Below, piece by piece: positions 29,301 through 37,861 of a stretch of 64,000 bases of DNA. Numbering within the stretch: position 1 is the first letter of the stretch; every line of letters starts with the position of its first letter. Source of the stretch: Gimesia benthica (GTDB lineage: Bacteria; Planctomycetota; Planctomycetia; Planctomycetales; Planctomycetaceae); assembly GCF_009720525.1 (NCBI RefSeq), contig NZ_CP043930.1, positions 7,328,001 through 7,392,000 of the forward strand. Reading direction: 5' to 3'. The notes under the pieces were generated by a model. It saw nothing but the letters and a program-made list of their open reading frames with translations. It had not been told where the DNA came from and did not search any database. Position numbers and translations under genes: made by a program.

Positions 29301-29650
29301 TGACAAACGTGCTCAAACGCTTTGGATTTTCCGTACTGCTTGCCAACTCAGGCGCACAGGGGCTTGAGGTTTATGGACGCAATCGTGACTCCATCAGCGT
29401 GGTCCTGCTGGATATGACCATGCCCGGAATGAGTGGCGTCGAAACTCTCAGGCAGCTCCAGGAACTCCAGATCAATATTCCCGTCATCCTGACGAGTGGT
29501 CTCAGTGAAAACGACATCTCTGACCAGATGGAAGGCTCCGAGATAGTGCATTTCCTCAAGAAGCCGTACAAGCCTCAAAAGCTGGTCAATATCGTGAGTA
29601 AAGCGCTCCTGCGACACCAGATTAAAGATGATGCCACCGGAAAGTATTAG
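26390..29650 (+). CDS. Hybrid sensor histidine kinase with GAF and PAS domains and a receiver
   Basis: The 1086-residue protein has no membrane segment, so it is cytoplasmic. In order: a PAS-like N terminus (about 35-135), a GAF-like domain (145-310), three PAS domains (about 316-430, 440-560, 565-690), a HisKA domain with His711 (GGVAHDFNNLL), an ATPase domain (NLLTNASEAI, DNGSGMD, FDPFFTTKFTGRGLGL) and a receiver with Asp1008 (VVLLDMTMPGMSG) and a conserved Lys (FLKKPY). The HDFNN H-box places it with the hybrid kinases that phosphorylate their own receiver. No response regulator gene is adjacent, and the input signal is unknown. Confidence 0.93.
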   Translation: MKFKFGSGKVKLNQFRIDSTQNTLEPRKDAYSAESETTCIKSILESIPSGAVLLQTGSLYFNERANALLGSSEDHPEVFEENVTRLLTLKPNPLPESAVHPAQVEFWSSCHDGNQCLCEVTLPAQEKSSLWLIDEITSRRQNERLHHLLTSATSDVTGDEFFKRFVKTLAEALNLKCVLLVKHQSFHFEPGNQRIGKCQTVGACFDGELVPDFEYEVKGTPCADAIGTEPYSVCQNVARHYPEDLFLQEHEIESYFSLPMVDKHGAVQGHLVMLGDRPIYEDLCEIPAIKSYTYRAAAELSREYAERKLKESELRITMAARGSEIGLWDYDVITKQARFDDKWYTMLGYTPGEFAASYAAWQSLVHPEDLKPTLELLEDYLDGKSTSYEAEIRMQTKAGEWKWILTRGKVAAYSPQQKPVQVIGTHIDIDDLKRSQQIRLQNEARLRIIMEQIPAILWTTDKENQYTSIVGAGLTQLGLQPDEAVGKPIYEFHESEEVSHYMTAMHERTLKGESVRFEQKLQNTILDIHIEPLRNSHEDIIGCIGLAIDVTVRKKTIEQLNRQRILLQTIFHSVTDVMIVTDRSHNIVMCNESIQLHFRCKEADLLGRPIRELVKSEADYQAQFNRVSYPNSHVLKPFILEYLRTDDTSFQGETIITPLRRSDNQITGYIQVIRDITDRIQMEEEKDQLHAQMLHAQKLESLGVLAGGVAHDFNNLLLAILGNTNLALMELQETSPISQNVKNIEIAARHATKICERLLAYSGRRTFLTTTFNLNQIIRETVEILKTIISPNAHIDLNLSKESLLIHGDTGQIEQVVLNLLTNASEAIQNQKDDGKINVRTGLLELGQDDFADYYFCENVTPGRFVFFEIEDNGSGMDADCQSKMFDPFFTTKFTGRGLGLAGVSGIIRGHHGGLFVQSAVESGSCFRVILPVSTEAEEEVNSDSTIDPVVPADVGYVLVIDDDKAVCNVVTNVLKRFGFSVLLANSGAQGLEVYGRNRDSISVVLLDMTMPGMSGVETLRQLQELQINIPVILTSGLSENDISDQMEGSEIVHFLKKPYKPQKLVNIVSKALLRHQIKDDATGKY

Positions 29651-29659
29651 TGACTGAGT

Positions 29660-30979
29660 CTATTGCAGTAACAGTTGCTGGATCTGTTCGGCATACTGGT
29701 TGAGGGTCAGCGCCAGCATCAAAAAGAGGCCTGCTACGAAATCACTCTTTCCGAAATGATCGGCGCGGCCATGTGAGCGAACAAATTCAAAAATTGTCCC
29801 CGTGGGACATCCATAATGGCAGTAGGCCTGTGGAACAAAGATCGACGCCACCAGTCCAGATATAGCGATGAGAATCGATGCGATGCCTGCGGACGTCAGC
29901 AGATAGGCGTCGAAGGCCTCCAGTTCTGCCAGATCAACGGGAAGTTTGAGGAAGATAATGACCAGGATCAGGCCAAGCAGCAAGCCAGGGATCCAGCGCA
30001 GGGCCCGTTTTACATCAGGTCTGATTTTTAATTTCTTTTGATGAGGAATAATTTTACCCAGGAATTCCTGGGCTGTACCATGCGGGCATAAAGTCTGGCA
30101 GTAAATATTCCGCCGGGAACTCCAGGGGACCAGAATTGCAGCTCCGGCCAGTAAGACCAGACCGGAAAGCTGTCGCCAGGGTACCGAATATTTGGCCCAG
30201 CCGGCGAATAGAGATTCCGCCAGCAGATCTCCTGTGACGAACCCCAGATAGATGAACGCAGCGACTTTGAACAGTTTTCGCAGCCAGTGAAATCGCTTCA
30301 GTCGTGTGAACGTCAGCAGGCAGGCCCCAATAATGAATGAGATCAAAAATGCATCTTTCGCTGCAAAACGAAAGGGAGTGACAGACTGCTCCTGCTGCTT
30401 TGAGTATCGGATGCGATTTCGGATGGCGTATGCCAGTCCCATACTGGTCATCGTCGCTCCGGACACCCCTTCAATTTCACCTCGTTCCAGATCGAGCCCC
30501 GCGATCTGGTCCCAGGCATATTCTTTCCAGCGGTCCATGAAGTACTGGTTTGCGCGAACATCATTGACATGCGAGGTCGTATCGCCACTCGAGCGAATCG
30601 TCAGCCCTGCTACTTTTCCCGTTTTCTGTTCAAAGACGACCAGGGTATCGGAGGGACCACAATAACCTATGATCTCATCGGAAACGGGGGATGTGCGGAT
30701 GACGTAGCCGATGGTTTGGTTGTTTTCATCAAGGACAAAGAGCCCCATACGGTCTGAATGATCGACACTCAGTGAATCTGCCTCGGGCAGGATAGCTTTC
30801 ACTTCATGCAGTTCTACGGGAGCCTTACCTTGAACACGAATCCGGATGTAGTAATCGCGAATCAGCCAGACAATCAGAATCAGGACCGTAAGACGATAGA
30901 GTTTCAATGAGAAAGATCTGAGACGACTGGCTGGCCGGGGGCGTGGCGCAGGCTGAGAGACTAGCGGTAACTCGGTCAT
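29660..30979 (-). CDS. NosR-like FMN-binding membrane protein with Fe-S cysteine pairs
   Basis: The 439-residue protein has an N-terminal anchor, a periplasmic FMN-binding domain (about 95-190) with the SGATMTS motif where FMN attaches to Thr in Rnf/NosR proteins, and then about six membrane segments. Two cysteine pairs sit in loops: CQTLCPHG and CHYGCPTG, as in the NosR/NapH-type electron carriers. The C-terminal ferredoxin domain of full NosR is missing. Electron transfer to a periplasmic partner is likely; no nos genes are nearby. It is convergent with the hybrid kinase gene. Confidence 0.85.
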   Translation of the reverse strand: MTELPLVSQPAPRPRPASRLRSFSLKLYRLTVLILIVWLIRDYYIRIRVQGKAPVELHEVKAILPEADSLSVDHSDRMGLFVLDENNQTIGYVIRTSPVSDEIIGYCGPSDTLVVFEQKTGKVAGLTIRSSGDTTSHVNDVRANQYFMDRWKEYAWDQIAGLDLERGEIEGVSGATMTSMGLAYAIRNRIRYSKQQEQSVTPFRFAAKDAFLISFIIGACLLTFTRLKRFHWLRKLFKVAAFIYLGFVTGDLLAESLFAGWAKYSVPWRQLSGLVLLAGAAILVPWSSRRNIYCQTLCPHGTAQEFLGKIIPHQKKLKIRPDVKRALRWIPGLLLGLILVIIFLKLPVDLAELEAFDAYLLTSAGIASILIAISGLVASIFVPQAYCHYGCPTGTIFEFVRSHGRADHFGKSDFVAGLFLMLALTLNQYAEQIQQLLLQ

Positions 30980-30990
30980 CCTTCTCTCTT

Positions 30991-31022
30991 AGAATCCCAC
31001 CAGTCAGACACTGGTGGGATTC
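30991..31022 (-). terminator. Hairpin between FAD oxidoreductase and NosR-like genes
   Basis: GAATCCCACCAG and CTGGTGGGATTC form a perfect 12-bp stem with a 7-nt loop. It lies after the FAD oxidoreductase stop (31087, reverse strand) and 12 bp before the next start (30979). No T-tract is present on either side, so it may be a weak terminator or a structure near the next ribosome-binding site. Confidence 0.5.
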
Positions 31023-31086
31023 ACTTCTCTGTTGATGTTGCGTAAAGCGGCTTCTGTGTGCCCAGATTGTGCAAAGTCAGAGTGAA

Positions 31087-33384
31087 TCAGTCTACTGGAA
31101 GGACCTGAATCGCATCAGCGTGCACATTACCATCGACACCCGTATTCGACATGATGACTTCGACAGGTTGCCCCTGTTTAAACTCGAAGGTACCCAGTGA
31201 GATAAAACCATGAGGCAGGGGAGGCTTGATCCGCTGGTTAATCTTTACGGTCTTGGTTTCATCGGCTGAGCGAACTGTCACAGGCGTGTTCGTCGCCCGG
31301 TTTTCATGGTGGCCATAAGCGAGGCGGACTTCGTATTTTCCGGTTTTAGCGACCTCAAATTTGAAGTGGATTTCCGCTTTTTTACCCTTCCCATGATAAA
31401 CATAGTGGTTGCCGATATAACCCTTGAGTCCTTCACCCTTGGTCCACTTGCCTACGAACTGAACGTTTTCGTTTTCATCGTCGATGACCATCCCGGGGAG
31501 GGTTGCCGGATCAATGTAGGGATCAATTACTGGCGGTAATTCCTGAGAGTTTTCAGGTGTGTAAAACTTACCATCGACTGTGTCACGCCGTTCGATACCC
31601 TTGCGGGCCATCAGTTTTTCCAGGTCTTTGTAATAGTCGGTGTAAACAGCACGCGGCTGACAGTCTTTCTCAACACAGACTGCAGCTGCTTTCCCGACGA
31701 CTTCTCCCATCATTCCACCGGTCTTCATCACACGTACTGTACCCAGCGCTTCATGCGTTACGCTGATGCAGCGTCCCGCCATGAACAGGTTAGGCACATT
31801 CCGTGAGTAGAAGCAGCGGTAAGGAATCGGATAGCCACGCTTACGATCGACGCTACGATCAAAGACGGCCTGTGAAATGAAAGGATCTTCTGGATACTTC
31901 TGCATATACTGCTTCTTGGGGTAATGCAGATCGATAGACCAGGTGCTGGGAACGCATCCATCGGGAAAATCAACTTTCGCGACGATATCTTTCCGACGCA
32001 GAATGACATCCCCTCGAAGCATACGGGATTCACGTGGACCGCCTATATAGGCCATCCAGGTCATCACGGCGTTCTCATGCTTGTCCTTGCCCCCTTTATT
32101 CTTCATCGCGTTCCAGGCACCATAGACTGCACGGAAATTCCAGTCCCGCATTGATTCCAGATCCTGAATGGGGTCTTTGTCAAAACCACTTTCCCAGAAC
32201 CACTCGCCATGAAAGCGTTTCGGGTAGGGGAAATCGTCCATGTTCAGATTGAGTGCCCATTCCAGTTCAGGAAAAGATTGGGGCTGTTCTGCTTCTTTCC
32301 AGGTCCACATGTTACTCATTCCCATGTGGCCTTTTTCGTGCGTATAATAATCAGCGCCCGCGAGATAACCGATTTCCGCATGACCGGTGCAGTCAGCAAA
32401 CAGTTTGCCGCGGAACTCAGTCCGTTTACTGGTTTTGGTATTGAAAGCAGTAACGCTCTGGATGGCGTCTCCCTCTTTTTTGACTGCGAAAGCATGCGTG
32501 TTCAGGAAGAGGTCAATATTTTTCTCAGCCCGCACGATGGCTTCTTTTTTCTTGTCTCCATACTCTTCATAGGTCCCTGGAGAGGCGGCGGCGGAATCAG
32601 CGAATTCGGCGATGATTTCACCAATATGTGGATATTTACCACGACGCACCAGGCCCTGTGCCCAGACGCGTACTTCAGAGCTTCCATTACCTCCCAGAAC
32701 CGGACGATTCTGAATCAAGGCGACTTTACATCCCATACGCGCGGCTGAAATGGCAGCGCCCATCCCAGAGTATCCCCCACCGACGACAACCAGATCGTAA
32801 GGCTCAGTCACTTCAGGTTCCGCAGGCAGTCCCAGCATGCTTTTACGCCACTGATCCATGGGAGAAAGATCATTGGGGGGCTGGTAATTCAGATCTCTTG
32901 TAAACAGAATTGCATCGCAGCGTCCCTCAAAACCGGTCAGATCATGTAAGGTGAGTTTGACTTCCGGTTTCGTAATCTCAACGGTCCCGCCATCGTGCCA
33001 GAACCATTTGGCGCCTTTCGTACCGAATGTTTCTTTGAGTGGCTGTCCATCAATTTTCAACTGGAATCGGCCGGGAGATCCAGGCGCTTTCCAGGGAGCG
33101 ACCCAGTCTTTGGTTCTGACCAGAACCCGATAGGTTCCCGTTTCCGGTAATTTCACCGTGGTCTCGGCATCAGCAACGGGCTGCCCTAACCCATGAGCGA
33201 GCAGATAAGGGGACCCCATGATGTGAATGAATTGCGTATCGAGTTTCCAGCCACCTTGCTGATTAAAACTTTCGGCTTCTACCAGCACGCCGTTGGTGGG
33301 TTTCGTTTCGGCACGACTGATGGCGGGAAGCAATGTGATTGCTAAACCGGTGAGGATCAGAAGTGATTGAGGTAATAAGCGCAT
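31087..33384 (-). CDS. Secreted FAD-dependent oxidoreductase with golvesin-like C terminus
   Basis: The 765-residue protein has a signal peptide (LLPQSLLILTGLAITLLPAISRA), a carbohydrate-module-like segment (about 30-160: VEAESFNQQGGWKL), an FAD_oxidored-type domain with VVVGGGYSGMGAAIS (about 195) and LGGNGSSEVRVWAQG, and a C-terminal golvesin-type beta domain (about 645-765: VQFVGKWTKGEGLKGYIGNHYVYHGKGKK split by linkers). It is probably exported and acts on a carbohydrate or surface molecule; the substrate is unknown. ATG at 33384 has CAGGAG upstream and gives the signal peptide, so it is preferred to 33501. Confidence 0.82.
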   Translation of the reverse strand: MRLLPQSLLILTGLAITLLPAISRAETKPTNGVLVEAESFNQQGGWKLDTQFIHIMGSPYLLAHGLGQPVADAETTVKLPETGTYRVLVRTKDWVAPWKAPGSPGRFQLKIDGQPLKETFGTKGAKWFWHDGGTVEITKPEVKLTLHDLTGFEGRCDAILFTRDLNYQPPNDLSPMDQWRKSMLGLPAEPEVTEPYDLVVVGGGYSGMGAAISAARMGCKVALIQNRPVLGGNGSSEVRVWAQGLVRRGKYPHIGEIIAEFADSAAASPGTYEEYGDKKKEAIVRAEKNIDLFLNTHAFAVKKEGDAIQSVTAFNTKTSKRTEFRGKLFADCTGHAEIGYLAGADYYTHEKGHMGMSNMWTWKEAEQPQSFPELEWALNLNMDDFPYPKRFHGEWFWESGFDKDPIQDLESMRDWNFRAVYGAWNAMKNKGGKDKHENAVMTWMAYIGGPRESRMLRGDVILRRKDIVAKVDFPDGCVPSTWSIDLHYPKKQYMQKYPEDPFISQAVFDRSVDRKRGYPIPYRCFYSRNVPNLFMAGRCISVTHEALGTVRVMKTGGMMGEVVGKAAAVCVEKDCQPRAVYTDYYKDLEKLMARKGIERRDTVDGKFYTPENSQELPPVIDPYIDPATLPGMVIDDENENVQFVGKWTKGEGLKGYIGNHYVYHGKGKKAEIHFKFEVAKTGKYEVRLAYGHHENRATNTPVTVRSADETKTVKINQRIKPPLPHGFISLGTFEFKQGQPVEVIMSNTGVDGNVHADAIQVLPVD

Positions 33385-33544
33385 ACTGCCTGACTCCTGT
33401 CGTAAATTCACTGAGGGCTTGCTCAGAGCTATGTGAACGGACAAACTCCGTAAATTGATAGACCAAAGCAGATTATAAGCCCCAGACGGAATCAATTGCA
33501 AACCGACAGTGCGACGAATTCAGTCACCAGAGTGTTACATAACC

Positions 33545-34480
33545 TTATTTACTAAGGGCGTGATCTCCCAGGAACTGCAGGAGTTCTGCATCAGAAACAG
33601 CGCGGGGGTCGCTGAGTATTTTTCCGCTGAGTTCTGCAGGAATTTGAGGGCGTCGAAACTGGACATAGTCAAAACCCGCGACCAGATCGGGGCGCCCGTT
33701 CTTAATGACCTGTGTATTTTGCTGTAATGGCTGTAAGCGGGAAGCGGTACTGTAATCGGTGTAGACAGTCAGTCCCACCTGTAGTTCTGCGGGCATGTCA
33801 GTTCGACGATACCGCTGATGGATATTCCAGTTTCCATCAGGAGTCTTTTTCAGCAGTATGAAATCATCGCCGATCCGGGCAATCTGAATCTGAGCCATCG
33901 GTGTGCCTGCGTTCGTAACAGCGAGTTTCGAGCGACTGTTGACGGTCGTCTTGACTTCAAACTGAAAGCTTCCTGGACGATTAGCAGCACCTAAAGAAAG
34001 AAAGATGTAGTTTTCCCCACCCGGTTTCCAGGTTTGGGGAGTGACCTGTCGCGGGGTCCGAATCATGAGTCCTGCCAGTGAATAATTGCTGCGCGGTGCA
34101 CCATCTCCCCCCCGCCGGGCGACGCGAATTTGGGATGTGACGACAAAGTCTCCCTTAATCTGTTTGTAGACCAGGATTCCCCGGTAATCCATATACCAGG
34201 TGCTGCTGTAAGGCATCATGACCATCCAGCCCTTACGGGTTTGCGAAATATCAAACCGTTCCAGTTGATCGGCTTTTGTCTGTTCGGTTTCAAAGATGCG
34301 CTTCCAGTCTTTGAGTGTGGAAGGATCATCAAAGTCATCGCTGAGCGGCTGTAGATCATTTTTAGTGTTGTTTCGGGACTGGGCCTGAGTGTTGGTAATG
34401 AAATATGTTGCCATCAGGAGGATGATGAGCATCCAGTAAAGCAGTCGGGTAATTCCAGTTTGCGATTTTCGCATGTTCAT
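33545..34480 (-). CDS. Secreted concanavalin-like protein of unknown function
   Basis: The 311-residue protein begins with an N-terminal hydrophobic segment (LLYWMLIILLMATYFI) and then a mature part with SDDFDDPSTLKDWKRIFETEQ, a typical opening of LamG/DUF1349-like beta-sandwich domains, and GDFVVTSQIRVARRGGDG further on. Binding or structural function is likely; I see no catalytic motif. Starts at 34480 and 34474 are both possible. It is divergent from the ECF sigma gene. Confidence 0.7.
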   Translation of the reverse strand: MNMRKSQTGITRLLYWMLIILLMATYFITNTQAQSRNNTKNDLQPLSDDFDDPSTLKDWKRIFETEQTKADQLERFDISQTRKGWMVMMPYSSTWYMDYRGILVYKQIKGDFVVTSQIRVARRGGDGAPRSNYSLAGLMIRTPRQVTPQTWKPGGENYIFLSLGAANRPGSFQFEVKTTVNSRSKLAVTNAGTPMAQIQIARIGDDFILLKKTPDGNWNIHQRYRRTDMPAELQVGLTVYTDYSTASRLQPLQQNTQVIKNGRPDLVAGFDYVQFRRPQIPAELSGKILSDPRAVSDAELLQFLGDHALSK

Positions 34481-34697
34481 TCTCTCTGTCGAAGGGGACA
34501 CGATATTCCGACTCAGAAAACATCTCTTTGTCGTTCAAGTCTCTGCAGGAGATTCGACAGCAAATATGAAGTTGCGACAAAATTTGTGAAAATACTTCTG
34601 TTTCACGGAAAAGCGGTCTAAGCTGTTGCACCGTCTCAGCATACGATATAATTCAGTGTTCCAAGACAGAGTTTCATTTTCAGGAAAACAGTCGCGA

Positions 34698-35315
34698 ATG
34701 TCTTTAATCGAAGAGACAGTCACACAGTGGATTGATCAGTTAAAAACGGGCGATGCGCGCGCTGCGCAACGACTGTGGGAATCCTATTTTCTGGAAATGG
34801 TGGAAGTGGCCCGCAGAAAGCTGCAGGGGGCACCACGCGCCGTGGCTGATGAAGAAGATGTCGCGCTCAGCGCTTTTAAAAGTTTTTGTCTGGGAGCGCA
34901 GAATGGCCGCTTTTCACAGGTTACCGATCGAGAAAACCTGTGGCCGCTCCTGGTGGCAATTACCTCACATAAGTCCGTTGACCTGATACGTCATGAGAAT
35001 CGGAAAAAACGGGGAGGCAGTGGTTCCAGCGGCACTGAATCAGAACGCAACAAACAAAGTTCTCCCGTTGATTTTGAGCAGATTATTCAGAGTCAACCTT
35101 CCCCTGAATTCACTGTCCAACTGGCCGAGGAGCTGGAACGCCTGCTCGATTTATTGGACAAAACCGGCGATTCGACCTTAAGACAGGTTGCGTTAGCCAA
35201 AATGGAAGGGGAAACTACAACTGAAATTGCCGAACAGCTGGGTTGTGCCCGTCGTACGATTGAACGGAAGCTTCAGCTGATTACCCGTCTTTGGCAAGAG
35301 GATTGCAATTTGTGA
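34698..35315 (+). CDS. ECF-type RNA polymerase sigma factor
   Basis: The 205-residue protein has a sigma2-like region (DARAAQRLWESYFLEMVEVARRKL) and a sigma4-like helix-turn-helix (TTEIAEQLGCARRTIERKLQLITRLW) at the C terminus. This fits the planctomycete ECF family that is paired with Ser/Thr kinases. The following kinase gene overlaps its stop by 4 bp, so it probably acts downstream of, or is regulated by, that kinase. No anti-sigma factor is adjacent. ATG at 34698 is preferred; the upstream 24 codons lack homology. Confidence 0.9.
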   Translation: MSLIEETVTQWIDQLKTGDARAAQRLWESYFLEMVEVARRKLQGAPRAVADEEDVALSAFKSFCLGAQNGRFSQVTDRENLWPLLVAITSHKSVDLIRHENRKKRGGSGSSGTESERNKQSSPVDFEQIIQSQPSPEFTVQLAEELERLLDLLDKTGDSTLRQVALAKMEGETTTEIAEQLGCARRTIERKLQLITRLWQEDCNL

Positions 35316-37852
35316 AGTCGCGAAATGGAACAGATTTCGAACAGCTCCCTTCAGATCTGATGCTCAAAATCAATCAGTTGTGTGACCAGTTCGAAACAGA
35401 GCTCAGGCAGGGAGATCTACCATCAATTACAGATTGGCTGGATCATGTTGCCGTCGAATATCGCGAAGTAATTCTAAAAGAACTGATACCACTGGAAATC
35501 GAGCACCGGATTCAGACTGGTGACATTCCGCAGGTCAGCGACTATCTGCAGCCGTTTCCCCTGCTGGACCAGGACTGGTTATCGGAAACGATTGGAACGG
35601 CCAGAGCTGAACTGAAACCTTCAAAAGCGAACGATCTGTCAGCAGGCTTTCAGGGGAATTCCATAGAGTCCTACAGGGAGCGGATTATTCAGTCCGGGGT
35701 CCTGGCTGCCTCTGAACTGACTGAAATTCTCGAAACGGTTGAATTACCTTCGTCTGCAGATGAAATGGCAGAGTTGCTGACTCAGTCCGGTCGTCTTACG
35801 ACTTATCAGAGCCAGGTGCTGCTTGAACCGGAATGCCGTCCGTTGTTGATTGGCGAATATCTGATTCTGGAACCGATCGGTTCAGGGGGCATGGGGACGG
35901 TTTATAAAGCCATTCATCGGCGGATGAAACGGATTGTGGCGCTCAAAGTCATTCGTGCGGACTTGGATCAGAATCCGGAACGGCTGAAGCGATTCGAGCG
36001 AGAAGTGCAGACCGCCGCTCGCCTCTCTCATCCCCATATTGTAACCGCTTACGATGCAGGGGAATCACAGGGAATCCATTATCTGATCTGCGAATACATT
36101 GATGGTGAGAGCCTCACACAACTGGTGCGGGAATCAGGACCGCTTGATTTTGCAGACGCGTTACATTGTCTGCAGCAGATCGCGGAAGGCTTGAATTATG
36201 CCCATTCCCAGGGAGTGATTCATCGGGATATAAAGCCAGCGAATATTTTAGTCGATGATCAGGGAGACCTGAAAATCCTGGATATGGGGCTGGCCCGCCT
36301 GCAGGAATCATCAGAGGACATTCTCACCAACGGAGAGCAGACCGAACTCACCTCCAGTCAGATTTTCATGGGGACCATTGATTACATGGCCCCCGAACAG
36401 GCACGGAATACCAGGTTAGCCGATCATCGCTCTGATATTTACAGCCTTGGTTGCACATTTTATTTCCTGCTGACTGGGAAACCCGTTTACACCGGGGAGA
36501 CGACAGTCGAGCGGATACTCGCGCACAAGGAACAGCCGATTCCTCGCTTGTCGAGCGTTTGCAGCCAGGTGCCAACGGACTTTGATGAGATCTTTTCAAA
36601 GATGCTGGCCAAGGAACCTGACGAGCGTTATTCGAGCGTGAGCGATTTATTGCAGGATCTGCAAAATTTCAATCTCAGCTTCGATGCAGAGCAGACAGCA
36701 ATGCTCCCCGCTTCTAAGACTGCTGATTTCCAGACAGAGGCAACGACTGCAGCAGACGCCTGGGCCAGTCAGACGACCAGGGAGCAGCCCGCGGTATCCG
36801 ATTATACGGTGATGGCTGGAACTACTGTGCAACACCAGGCACCTCCTGCAGGCAGACGGCGAGGATTGATCTGGGGGGGCGCTGCGGTCGCAGCAGCAAT
36901 ACTGCTTGTGTTGCTGTTCCGGAATCCGCAACGCCAGTTGACAGGAGACTCGACTACTGGCTCTCTAGGTACGACTCCAGGTCAGTCTGGTCAACTTGAT
37001 GCTGGAACGATACAGGCAGAGTATGCAAAGCAGTATCAACTGCCTGCGAAGACCAGTGAGAAAATCTCTGACGATCCTGAGCCGGTGATGCTCAAGCTGA
37101 CTTTAATTCCTCCCGGCGAGTTCGTCATGGGGACGGAAGAGACAGATCCCGTTGCCTATGATGCGCCAGCACATCCCGTGAAACTGACACGCCCTTTTTA
37201 TATCGGGACGACTGAAGTGTCTAATCAGTTGTTTCAGAGTTTCGTTGATGAAACCGGCTATCGTACCGATGCAGAACGAGCTGGCGGATACGGAATGACT
37301 GGTGGCAGCTGGAATCGGTCGGGAAATTATTACTGGAATAATCTCGGCGAGCTAGCTGTGCAGAAAACTGCGCCAGCCGTCAATATCAGCTGGAATGATG
37401 CTGTCGCGTTTTGTGAATGGCTCTCTCGAAAGACGGGGGCTATTTATCGGCTTCCCACTGAGGCGGAATGGGAGTATGCCTGCCGGGCGGGAACACAAAC
37501 CCCCTGGTTTTTTGGGGATAGCCCCGAGGATATGGCACAGTATGCGTGGTTTCAGGGGAATGCTGAAGGCAAAGTATATCCTGCAAAACAGAAGCAGCCC
37601 AACGCATTCGGACTCTATGACATCTATGGTAATGAGTGGGAGTGGTGCCAGGACTTCTATGCCGCCGAATATTACCGCAACTCTCCCTCCGAAAACCCAA
37701 CCGGTCCCGCAGAAGGCAGCGAACGGGTACGTCGTGGGGGCGGCTTTCAACAGCCCGCTGGCCAGATGACTTCCTATATTCGCGGTCATGGACCACCAGA
37801 GACACCTTCGCGCGGTGCATTCAGAGTGATCCGGGAAATCCCCGTTGACTAA
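35312..37852 (+). CDS. Ser/Thr protein kinase with C-terminal SUMF1-like domain
   Basis: The 846-residue protein has an N-terminal helical region, a kinase domain (about 178-440), a membrane segment (GLIWGGAAVAAAILLVLLF, about 518-536) and a C-terminal SUMF1/EgtB-like domain (about 593-846, from LKLTLIPPGEFVMGTEE). In the kinase, Lys212 (VALKVI), catalytic Asp306 (HRDIKPANI) and DMG in place of DFG are present, so it should be active. GTG at 35312 overlaps the sigma stop (GTGA) with AGAGGA about 10 nt upstream. It is a likely signal receptor with an extracytoplasmic sensor, working with the sigma factor. Confidence 0.93.
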   Translation: MKSRNGTDFEQLPSDLMLKINQLCDQFETELRQGDLPSITDWLDHVAVEYREVILKELIPLEIEHRIQTGDIPQVSDYLQPFPLLDQDWLSETIGTARAELKPSKANDLSAGFQGNSIESYRERIIQSGVLAASELTEILETVELPSSADEMAELLTQSGRLTTYQSQVLLEPECRPLLIGEYLILEPIGSGGMGTVYKAIHRRMKRIVALKVIRADLDQNPERLKRFEREVQTAARLSHPHIVTAYDAGESQGIHYLICEYIDGESLTQLVRESGPLDFADALHCLQQIAEGLNYAHSQGVIHRDIKPANILVDDQGDLKILDMGLARLQESSEDILTNGEQTELTSSQIFMGTIDYMAPEQARNTRLADHRSDIYSLGCTFYFLLTGKPVYTGETTVERILAHKEQPIPRLSSVCSQVPTDFDEIFSKMLAKEPDERYSSVSDLLQDLQNFNLSFDAEQTAMLPASKTADFQTEATTAADAWASQTTREQPAVSDYTVMAGTTVQHQAPPAGRRRGLIWGGAAVAAAILLVLLFRNPQRQLTGDSTTGSLGTTPGQSGQLDAGTIQAEYAKQYQLPAKTSEKISDDPEPVMLKLTLIPPGEFVMGTEETDPVAYDAPAHPVKLTRPFYIGTTEVSNQLFQSFVDETGYRTDAERAGGYGMTGGSWNRSGNYYWNNLGELAVQKTAPAVNISWNDAVAFCEWLSRKTGAIYRLPTEAEWEYACRAGTQTPWFFGDSPEDMAQYAWFQGNAEGKVYPAKQKQPNAFGLYDIYGNEWEWCQDFYAAEYYRNSPSENPTGPAEGSERVRRGGGFQQPAGQMTSYIRGHGPPETPSRGAFRVIREIPVD

Positions 37853-37861
37853 AGGTTTTAA

